A DNA stretch of 64,000 bases. It comes from Pseudalgibacter ostreae (GTDB taxonomy: Bacteria > Bacteroidota > Bacteroidia > Flavobacteriales > Flavobacteriaceae). The position numbers and the translations under genes are program-made. Position 1 is the stretch's first letter; each line of letters opens with the position of its first letter. The notes below the pieces were generated by a model. That model was not told the DNA's origin. It ran no database searches and saw nothing but the letters and a program-made list of their open reading frames with translations. The stretch lies in the NCBI RefSeq assembly GCF_042427585.1, contig NZ_JBHMFC010000011.1:1-64000 (forward strand), written 5' to 3'. Shown here one piece after another: positions 32,835-39,883 of the stretch.

Positions 32835-33860
32835 TTAAATCATTTCTCCTCGCATAGGGGTTTCATATTTGGTTTTGAAGCTGTTACCTATAATATTATT
32901 ACCTAACAGATGCATTAATTTTGTGATTGCAGCCTCTGTTGTGAGGTCTTTTCCTGATATAACACCACATTTTTTCAGGTGTTCGCTGGTTTTATAGTCA
33001 CCCATCTGCACACTTCCGCCTAAACACTGTGTAACATTGATAATAAAAACACCTTTTTCAATGGTTTCCTTTAGTAAATTTGTCATCCAAATTTCAGTAC
33101 TACAGTTTCCCGAACCGTAAGTTTCTAAAATAATCCCTTTTAAATTTGGTGTATTAAACACACTTCGCAAAAATAATTCTGAAATCCCTGGAAAAAGCTT
33201 TACAATACCAACATGAGCATCCATATTTTTAAAAACGCGCAACGGTTTATCTAAATCAGGCTTGAATAAATGTTGATGGTTAATCTTTAAACGCACACCA
33301 GACTCCGCTAAATCAGGATAATTTGGAGAAGAAAACGCCTGAAAATGTTCCGCATTAACTTTTGAGGTTCTATTGCCCCGATATAGTTTATATTCAAAAT
33401 ATAGACACACTTCCTTAATTATAGGGTTCCCTTTGTGGTGTAAAGCGGCAATTTGAACAGCCGTCATTAAGTTTTCTTTTGCATCGGTACGAAAATCGCC
33501 TATAGGGAGCTGTGACCCCGTAAAAATGACTGGTTTAGCCAAATTCTCTAACATAAAACTTAAGGCAGACGCCGTATAGCTCATCGTATCACTGCCATGC
33601 AATACAACAAAACCATCAAAGCCATTATAATTCGACTCTATTATCTCTGCTATTTGAACCCAATATTTCGGATTCATGTTACTAGAGTCTATAGGGGCTT
33701 CAAAAGACAAGGTGTCTATAGAACAATCCAACAGCTTTAATTCGGGTATATGTTCTAAAAGATTTTCAAAGTCGAATACCGCTAAAGAACCCGTTTTAGA
33801 ATCTTTTACCATCCCAATGGTTCCGCCAGTGTAAATAAGCAATATGTTTGGTTTAGACAT
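32835..33860 (-). CDS. ansA: Type I L-asparaginase
   Basis: A 341-residue cytoplasmic enzyme that hydrolyses L-asparagine to aspartate and ammonia. Both threonine motifs are present: IYTGGTIGM at the N-terminus and VLHGSDTMSYTASAL near residue 90, followed by KPVIFTGSQLPIGDFRTDAKEN. There is no signal peptide, which fits the low-affinity cytoplasmic type I enzyme rather than the periplasmic type II. It is followed on the same strand, after a gap, by tRNA-Ser. Confidence 0.93.
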   Translation of the reverse strand: MSKPNILLIYTGGTIGMVKDSKTGSLAVFDFENLLEHIPELKLLDCSIDTLSFEAPIDSSNMNPKYWVQIAEIIESNYNGFDGFVVLHGSDTMSYTASALSFMLENLAKPVIFTGSQLPIGDFRTDAKENLMTAVQIAALHHKGNPIIKEVCLYFEYKLYRGNRTSKVNAEHFQAFSSPNYPDLAESGVRLKINHQHLFKPDLDKPLRVFKNMDAHVGIVKLFPGISELFLRSVFNTPNLKGIILETYGSGNCSTEIWMTNLLKETIEKGVFIINVTQCLGGSVQMGDYKTSEHLKKCGVISGKDLTTEAAITKLMHLLGNNIIGNSFKTKYETPMRGEMI

Positions 33861-33987
33861 CTTTGTTTTACGGTTTTTAATCTTTATACTAATTAAAAAG
33901 AGGTTTATTATTTCAAGCCTATGTCGCAGACGTTTTGAAAAAACATATCTTTTAGAAATCGACCATCAGCCCTCCAAGTTTTATCTG

Positions 33988-34755
33988 TTAAATCCCAAAA
34001 ACATCTTTTGAATTTTGAGTCGTTATTTTCGCTACCTCGTCAACAGGAAGACGGTATAGCTCTGACAACTTTTCCAACACTTTTACGATATAAACACTTT
34101 CATTGCGTTTTCCTCGATATGGAACAGGCGCTAAATAAGGCGAATCGGTTTCCAAAACAATATGTTTCAAATCTATCTGATTCAAGAACTGGTCTATTTT
34201 CCCATTCTTAAATGTAACCACTCCCCCTATTCCTAATTTCATGTTATAGGAAAGCGCTTGTTTTGCTTGTTCTAGGTTTCCAGTAAAACAATGGAAAATA
34301 CCGAATAAATCTTCGCTTTTTTCAGTCTCTAAAACTTCAAACACCTCATCAAAAGCTTCGCGGCAATGGATTACTATAGGCAACTTATAGTGTTTGGCGA
34401 GTTGGATTTGATGTTTGAAGGCGTTTTTTTGAATTTCTAAAGTAGTTGTATCCCAGTACAAATCTATTCCAATTTCTCCAACCGCATAATATTTTCGGGC
34501 TGCGAGCATGCTTTCTACATGCTGGAGTTCTTCTTTATAGTTCTCTTTTACATGGGTGGGGTGCAAGCCCATCATTAAAAACACATAATCGGAAAAGTCT
34601 TTTTCGAGTTGAAGCATCGCTTCCGTGTACGTAGAATCGATTGCTGGAATAAAGAAACGAGATACACCGTGCGCGATGGCGCGTTGTATCATCTCATTTC
34701 TATCATCTTCGAAAGCTTCACTGTATAAATGGGTGTGGGTATCGGTAATTATCAT
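33988..34755 (-). CDS. tatD: TatD family metal-dependent hydrolase (DNase)
   Basis: A 255-residue TIM-barrel amidohydrolase-type enzyme. The metal ligands are in order: TDTHTHLY (His6/His8 region), GEIGIDLYWD (Glu), VIHCREAFDE (His), FHCFTG (His) and LETDSPYLAP (Asp). Family members cut DNA exonucleolytically in repair or DNA turnover. A -7 box TATTTTTG (complement of 34760-34767) lies five bases upstream of the ATG, which suggests a leaderless mRNA. The gene stands between asparaginase and the anti-sigma unit but is separated from the latter by a terminator. Confidence 0.92.
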   Translation of the reverse strand: MIITDTHTHLYSEAFEDDRNEMIQRAIAHGVSRFFIPAIDSTYTEAMLQLEKDFSDYVFLMMGLHPTHVKENYKEELQHVESMLAARKYYAVGEIGIDLYWDTTTLEIQKNAFKHQIQLAKHYKLPIVIHCREAFDEVFEVLETEKSEDLFGIFHCFTGNLEQAKQALSYNMKLGIGGVVTFKNGKIDQFLNQIDLKHIVLETDSPYLAPVPYRGKRNESVYIVKVLEKLSELYRLPVDEVAKITTQNSKDVFGI

Positions 34756-34759
34756 ATCA

Positions 34760-34767
34760 CAAAAATA
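34760..34767 (-). promoter_or_regulatory. Candidate -7 box for tatD
   Basis: TATTTTTG on the minus strand five bases before the ATG; transcription would start at or next to the start codon. No clear -33 box. Confidence 0.35.
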
Positions 34768-34815
34768 AAGAAGAATTCAATGTTTATTAGAATTTTTAAA
34801 GAATTTCCAAAACAA

Positions 34816-34852
34816 AAAGATCTCACAGGTTTCGAAAACTTGTGAGATCTTT
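34816..34852 (-). terminator. Long palindrome ending the sigma/anti-sigma unit
   Basis: AAAGATCTCACA (34816-34827) pairs with TGTGAGATCTTT (34841-34852), with further GTTT/AAAC pairing near the loop. On the minus strand it is followed by TTTTGTTTT, so it can terminate the operon ending at 34907. Similar palindromes may recur in related genomes. Confidence 0.7.
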
Positions 34853-34906
34853 AGCCAGCTTCACCTGCAGAGTTACTCCGTTTTAAAAATATGAAAGCAG
34901 GAAATC

Positions 34907-35647
34907 CTAATCTAGCTTCTTGACCAGCTTTTGAGCCTCCTTATAATGATCTGCATCTTTAGGAATGGTTTTTAAAATTTCTAAACTAGCCTCATAATCC
35001 TTCTGTTTTAATTTACTCAAGGCCAAATACCAAGTGGCTTTGTTTTTATAGGCCGAATGCCCTTCTCTTAAATCCAGAAGTAATGCATCGGCTAACTCAA
35101 AATCGTTCAGTTCTATATTGGAAATGGCGCTATATAGTTTTAATTCAGCGTTATGGCCATCTTCAGCAATCAATTGTTTAAAAGCGCTTTCCGCAGAAGC
35201 GAAATCTCCAGAATTAAAAGCATTTTCTGCAGTTTGCAATACACTATCATTTTCACCTCTAACCATCAAACTAAGGGTTTCATAATCATTATAATCATCA
35301 AAAGACGGGTTGGAAAAAGTATGGAACATAAAAATGCCGACCAACACAGCAACACTTGCTGCAATAGCATATTGCCAAGGTTTAAATTGAATTCTTTTTT
35401 TCGAAGCATATTGCTTTTCAAAATAAGCATTTGAAATATTTTTTAAATTATTTTGAAATATGGCAGCTTGTGCTTCATTTTCAAATGTATGTTCTAAAAA
35501 AGAAGAGAGTTCTTTATAAGATAAGAAGGCTTTATGGAATGTTGGATCATTTTTTAAGCGCAATTCGAAAGCCACCAATTCGTGGTCGGATAAAGCATGG
35601 GATAAATAAGATTCAAAGAGTATGTAATTTTGGTTTTCCATCATCAT
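34907..35647 (-). CDS. Probable membrane anti-sigma factor with periplasmic TPR domain
   Basis: A 246-residue bitopic protein. Residues 1-90 are a soluble cytoplasmic part with SHALSDHELVAFELRLKND, like the start of Bacteroidota anti-sigma/zinc-finger-like partners but without a zinc-binding His/Cys set. A single helix (91-110, YAIAASVAVLVGIFMF) follows, then a periplasmic region (115-246) made of helix pairs such as AENAFNSGDFASAESAFKQL and KLKQKDYEASLEILKTIP, which read as tetratricopeptide repeats. Its ATG overlaps the stop of the ECF sigma gene (ATGA), strongly coupling the two. The role as anti-sigma is inferred from this coupling and from topology; the TPR part could sense a periplasmic protein. 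Confidence 0.7.
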   Translation of the reverse strand: MMMENQNYILFESYLSHALSDHELVAFELRLKNDPTFHKAFLSYKELSSFLEHTFENEAQAAIFQNNLKNISNAYFEKQYASKKRIQFKPWQYAIAASVAVLVGIFMFHTFSNPSFDDYNDYETLSLMVRGENDSVLQTAENAFNSGDFASAESAFKQLIAEDGHNAELKLYSAISNIELNDFELADALLLDLREGHSAYKNKATWYLALSKLKQKDYEASLEILKTIPKDADHYKEAQKLVKKLD

Positions 35648-36228
35648 TCGTTATTAAGTTGGTTAAACTTGGGTGACTCTTGAACCAATTCTGTTAGTTT
35701 CCCAATGCACAACGATTTCTTTTTCCTGGCATAAGCATATGTTATGCCCAAACTTTTAGCCACCTCTTCCATAGATTTTATTTTAAAAGTAGCGGTAAGC
35801 AAATCTTTGCACGCAGTTCCTAATTCATGGAACATTTCTGTAAATAGAGCATGTTTTTCACCAAATACAGATGTCTCAAAAGCTAATTCTTGAGCCTCGT
35901 CATCTATAGATAAAATAGCTTCATTAATTGTTACCTCTTTTTTTGAAGATTTTTTTAATTCATTTAACCATCTTCGCTTGCACAACAAAAAGAAATATGC
36001 ATCAAAGGGGCAGGTTAATTCTAGTTTTTTTTCAAGAGCCTGATGGTATATCGTTATTAGTGTTTCCTGAACAACATCTTGTGCTTCGTCTGTACTACCG
36101 CTATTCTGTTTAACATAATTAACAACCTTTGGCACAAAGCGATCATATATAGACTGTATAACAAACGAATTGTTTTGCAACAGGCCGTCTATATACTTTT
36201 GATCGTCGTGTATTTTTTTTTCATTCAT
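35644..36228 (-). CDS. ECF RNA polymerase sigma factor
   Basis: A 194-residue sigma-70 family protein with only regions 2 and 4. Region 2 includes TDEAQDVVQETLITIYHQAL (core-binding and -10 recognition), and region 4 has the helix-turn-helix MEEVAKSLGITYAYARKKKS. It is likely held inactive by the membrane protein encoded immediately downstream. The divergent gene set starting at 36580 (lipoprotein, PKD/barrel, CHAT protease, retropepsin) is a plausible regulon because of its position; this is not shown. The 36229-36579 gap is AT-rich; no clear promoter pair is visible there. Confidence 0.93.
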   Translation of the reverse strand: MNEKKIHDDQKYIDGLLQNNSFVIQSIYDRFVPKVVNYVKQNSGSTDEAQDVVQETLITIYHQALEKKLELTCPFDAYFFLLCKRRWLNELKKSSKKEVTINEAILSIDDEAQELAFETSVFGEKHALFTEMFHELGTACKDLLTATFKIKSMEEVAKSLGITYAYARKKKSLCIGKLTELVQESPKFNQLNNE

Positions 36229-36579
36229 GAACCCTTGTATTTGCTACTAAAGTAAAAAAACTTTCAAAACAAAAGGGCAACAATTTTTAAATGGTTTTAA
36301 TATAAAGATATAACAGCCAAAATTTAGGCCAAAAAAAATAATCTTATCAAATATTCCTCAACCCTAAAATAGACCCACAAAACTATAGATTTAGTAGCAT
36401 ATGGCAGCACTATCGTATTCAAAAAAACATTAGCTCATCGCAACTCCAAAAACAAATTAAAAAAAAAATCAAAAAACAGGGTAACAATTAAGTTTCTCTA
36501 TTGATATAAGCTTGAACAACAATTAAAATCCCATTTCATTATGAAAAAACCAAAATTATTTAACAAACACTCAAACAAA

Positions 36580-37572
36580 ATGACAAAACACTTAAGAAAC
36601 ATTTTCGGAACATTAGTCGTCACAACTTTACTTTTTACAAGTTGTGATAAAAAAGAAAGTATCGATAACGATTGTGATGGTAATTGCAACCCAGCAACAG
36701 CTGAGTCGTTTAACAATCTTAGAGAAAAAGCTCTCGATAAATTAACACAAAACTTTCAATTCGATGCAGAAGACACCAATGTGGTTTTTACCTCGCAAAA
36801 AGGTGTTAAAATCTCTATCAACACATCCTGTCTAACTCTAAACGGAGAGCCTGTTACAGGACCTGTTGATTTAGAGTATGTGGAAATATTTGAAAAAGGC
36901 AACATGCTAGCAACTAACAAACCTACTATGGGACTTAAACCGAATGGCGATAAAGCTCTTTTATTAACAGGTGGTGAGTTTTTTGTAGAAGCGACCCAAA
37001 ACGGCACGGCTTTAGAAACCACTTGCTCATTTCAAATGGAAATCCCAGCAGATTTAACTGGTGGTGTAGATCCAGAAATGATACTTTGGGACGGTATTAT
37101 TGATGACGACGGAAACTTAGTCTGGGACGAACAAGAGCGAGATGCCGCTAATGGAAAAGGTGGTGTGTTTGGTGAAGGCAACCAATATTTCGGGTTTTTC
37201 CAATCGTTTGGATGGACAAATGTAGACCGATTTTACAACGATTCTCGTGAAAAAACAACTATTCTTGTTGGAGTTCCTACAGGGTACAACAATGCAAATA
37301 GCGCTGTTTACATCTCCTATGATGGCGAAGAAACCGGTTTAGCTCAATTGGATACTTACGACGAGACTACAGGATTGTTTAGCGAGCATTACGGACAAAT
37401 TCCTATTGGATTAGAATGTCATATCATTTTTGCTACTGAAGAAAACAACAACTGGAAGTATGCTATAAAAGCCGTAACCATTGTAGAAAACGATATTATT
37501 ACGTTTACAGAAGCTGAAACAGAACTAGCAACTGAAGCACAACTCGCAACCCTTATAAATGGTTTACCATAA
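36580..37572 (+). CDS. Exported lipoprotein of unknown function
   Basis: A 330-residue protein with an SpII signal peptide: basic MTKHLRN, a hydrophobic stretch, then LLFTSCDKK with the lipid-bearing cysteine at residue 22. I start at the ATG at 36580; an upstream in-frame ATG at 36541 would give an unusually long leader. The body is beta-rich with phrases such as GVKISINTSCLTLNGEPVTGPVDLEY, which resemble flavobacterial surface lipoproteins with an extracellular Ig-like or carboxypeptidase-regulatory fold. I do not recognise a named domain. It is the first gene on the plus strand opposite the ECF sigma gene, and it is followed by its own terminator, so it is a separate transcript from the PKD/CHAT genes. 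Confidence 0.75.
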   Translation: MTKHLRNIFGTLVVTTLLFTSCDKKESIDNDCDGNCNPATAESFNNLREKALDKLTQNFQFDAEDTNVVFTSQKGVKISINTSCLTLNGEPVTGPVDLEYVEIFEKGNMLATNKPTMGLKPNGDKALLLTGGEFFVEATQNGTALETTCSFQMEIPADLTGGVDPEMILWDGIIDDDGNLVWDEQERDAANGKGGVFGEGNQYFGFFQSFGWTNVDRFYNDSREKTTILVGVPTGYNNANSAVYISYDGEETGLAQLDTYDETTGLFSEHYGQIPIGLECHIIFATEENNNWKYAIKAVTIVENDIITFTEAETELATEAQLATLINGLP

Positions 37573-37634
37573 CTATCTAGTCCTATAACGACGACCTACT
37601 TATATCGTTTGGCCCCCTTTTTAACCTACTTACT

Positions 37635-37671
37635 AAGTGCCAGAAACCTTTTGTTTCTGGCACTTCTTATT
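37635..37671 (+). terminator. Terminator after the lipoprotein gene
   Basis: AAGTGCCAGAAAC (37635-37647) and GTTTCTGGCACTT (37653-37665) form a 13-bp perfect stem with a 5-base loop, then CTTATTT. Confidence 0.85.
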
Positions 37672-37728
37672 TAAAAGGGGGTAACAAAAAAGAAAAAAAT
37701 GTATATACATATAGATCGGCTATTTGTT

Positions 37729-37827
37729 ATGAAAAAGAAGATTTACATATTATTCATTATTGCACTTACTTGGTTTGTTCTAAGTGCACATATTATGATT
37801 GTGCTATCTAATATCATAATAGATTAA
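37729..37827 (+). CDS. Possible 32-residue membrane peptide
   Basis: An open frame of 33 codons with a basic start (MKKKIYILF) and one hydrophobic helix ending in NIIID. An upstream in-frame ATG at 37699 would add ten residues. It lies alone in the 330-base gap between the lipoprotein and the PKD protein, after a terminator. It could be a small membrane protein or chance in AT-rich DNA. There is no homologue that I recognise. Confidence 0.3.
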   Translation: MKKKIYILFIIALTWFVLSAHIMIVLSNIIID

Positions 37828-37901
37828 TCATGTCCTTTCGTTTTAAGCAGCTTTAAAGCGCGGTTTTTGTATATTTAGACCTATTAAAACTACTTACCCT
37901 T

Positions 37902-39860
37902 ATGAATAAACGGTTATTTTTTATCACAGTATCCCTTTTTTGTTTTTCTAGCCAAGCCCAAAAAGAGACTGAAACCGATACTATTACACGAACCGCAACC
38001 ATTATACATACGGCTAACGGTAACGAAGTATCTTTCACTCCAGAAACGCCCACTTTAAATCAAATTGCCGGCGCTCCAAAAGCATTTTACAGTCATTATT
38101 GGGAGTTTGGTGATGGTCATTATAGTACAGAAGAAAATCCAAAACATGTTTATAAGCACAAAGGCGACTACGATGTGAGATTATGGGCCACCAATAATTA
38201 CGATACAGGTAAGCCCCCTACAACTAGACCGAAAAAAATTACCATAAGTAATGTGGATACCGAATATAAGGATACCGCCTCTATGGAAGAGGATTTTCTT
38301 TTAAAACGAAACAGAGAACCTGTTCCTGCCGAAGATATGGTCGTGATTATGAGTTATAAGAACAAGAAAAACTATGTTACTAACGGCAAGCTTTATCTGT
38401 TTTATAATGAACTGAAATACAAAGCCGATAATTTTGAATGGATTGAAACCAGAACCCATCATAATGAGAAAAAAATATTAACTGAAGCTCTTGCTTACAC
38501 GCATGAAACAGATAATGAAAACACCTATTTAGCATCTTTAGAGAATACCTTATACAAAACAGCACAAGTTTTACAGGATTCTACCGAAAAAATGAATTTA
38601 CCCCTAACGCTTCAGGAATCTAAAAGTTTTTATAAAAACTGGAGCCTTTTGGAATTTAGCAACATGCAACCTAACGAAGAACGAAATATTTTTGTAAGTT
38701 TAAAAACAACCCCAGAAATGCTTAAAGACACTAGTGCCATTATTTCTGTTAGAGGCATCTATGTTCCAGATGCCAGTTACGACAACCATAAGGTAAAAGA
38801 TATGGAAATGGAAATTGTAACCTCACACGACCCCAATAAAATGTCTTCCAATGGCACTTTTATGAACTATAGGTTGGTACGCTTTAAAAACTTAAAATAT
38901 AAAATCAAGTTTCAAAACAATGGCGAAGGGCCAGCAAATACCATCCGTCTAGAAACTGACATCCCAGATATGTTAGACAAATCCACTTTAAAAGTTCTGG
39001 ATATGTATCCAAAATGCGACATATGCCCAAAACGAGAGGTCTTATACAGTTGTTTAGATACCACTTTTACCGATACCCAAGCTATATTCACATTTAAAAA
39101 CATCTACTTACCTGGTAGCGAACAAAAAAATGTAAAAGAATACGATTCTACAAAAGGCTTTGTAAAGTATAGTATTAAATTCGCCAAAGATTTTCACAAA
39201 CAGAAAACAAAAAGCAGAACAGCCATCATTTTTGATAAGAATGATCCCATTATCACAAACTACTCCACAACACGATTTTTACCAGGCATTTCAATAGGAG
39301 CAAAAACAGGATATAATGCATTTTCAAATTTAAAAAATTCTGAAAGTTACTTTTTTGGAGCAACCCTATCCCCCTACAAATCGTATCGTTGGTACTGGCA
39401 AGTAGAGTTCATGAATAATTTCCATAACTACGATTCAGAAATGAAGATTCAAGAACGTCTTATTGAAGATAGCCCACAAGGCTTACGTTTGTTAGAACGC
39501 ACGACCACCAACGCCTCTTACGAGAACATGGATTGGGACATTCCTGTTTTAATACGCTATAATGTAAACAATTATATAGGGCTGGGCGCTGGCTTACAAA
39601 ACACCTTCTCTCTATCGGAAAAACAAGATCAATCTGTATTAATAGAGCTGTTTGAAGGAGACAAACCAGATGTTCCTGTTTTTGATTCAGAAACAAGTAA
39701 CATAAAAACAAGCGATTCTTTTACAAATTTAAGAACAGGCTTATTGTTTGAAGCAACAGCAGGTTTTGCTAGAATCGGACCAAGTTTAGGGGCACGTTAT
39801 ATCCTTAACTTTGAAAATGATTTTAACTACTGGCAATTTTATGCCATTTGGAAATTTTAA
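37902..39860 (+). CDS. PKD-domain protein with DUF7619-like middle and C-terminal outer-membrane barrel
   Basis: A 652-residue exported protein. After a signal peptide (1-19, ending SSQAQ), a PKD domain spans about residues 38-112 (YWEFGDGHYSTEENPKHVY). The middle (about 305-420) has VTSHDPNKM and YKIKFQNNGEGPANTIRLE, typical of the repeat seen in many Bacteroidota surface proteins (DUF7619/DUF11-like). The last 210 residues are strand-rich (SIGAKTGYNAF, IPVLIRYNVNNYIGLGAGLQ, FYAIWKF) and end like an outer-membrane barrel. So it probably sits in the outer membrane with binding domains attached. The CHAT protease gene begins 23 bases after its stop, and the two are probably one operon. The function is unknown. 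Confidence 0.75.
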   Translation: MNKRLFFITVSLFCFSSQAQKETETDTITRTATIIHTANGNEVSFTPETPTLNQIAGAPKAFYSHYWEFGDGHYSTEENPKHVYKHKGDYDVRLWATNNYDTGKPPTTRPKKITISNVDTEYKDTASMEEDFLLKRNREPVPAEDMVVIMSYKNKKNYVTNGKLYLFYNELKYKADNFEWIETRTHHNEKKILTEALAYTHETDNENTYLASLENTLYKTAQVLQDSTEKMNLPLTLQESKSFYKNWSLLEFSNMQPNEERNIFVSLKTTPEMLKDTSAIISVRGIYVPDASYDNHKVKDMEMEIVTSHDPNKMSSNGTFMNYRLVRFKNLKYKIKFQNNGEGPANTIRLETDIPDMLDKSTLKVLDMYPKCDICPKREVLYSCLDTTFTDTQAIFTFKNIYLPGSEQKNVKEYDSTKGFVKYSIKFAKDFHKQKTKSRTAIIFDKNDPIITNYSTTRFLPGISIGAKTGYNAFSNLKNSESYFFGATLSPYKSYRWYWQVEFMNNFHNYDSEMKIQERLIEDSPQGLRLLERTTTNASYENMDWDIPVLIRYNVNNYIGLGAGLQNTFSLSEKQDQSVLIELFEGDKPDVPVFDSETSNIKTSDSFTNLRTGLLFEATAGFARIGPSLGARYILNFENDFNYWQFYAIWKF

Positions 39861-39883
39861 GCTTAAAGCGTTTTGGGTTCATT

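Noticed and set aside
34816..34852. CRISPR-like repeat
   Set aside because: Single palindrome with no repeat-spacer array; no cas genes are in the window.
39848..39883. TTG start for the CHAT protein
   Set aside because: It would overlap the PKD gene and precede a clean signal peptide that begins at the ATG at 39884.
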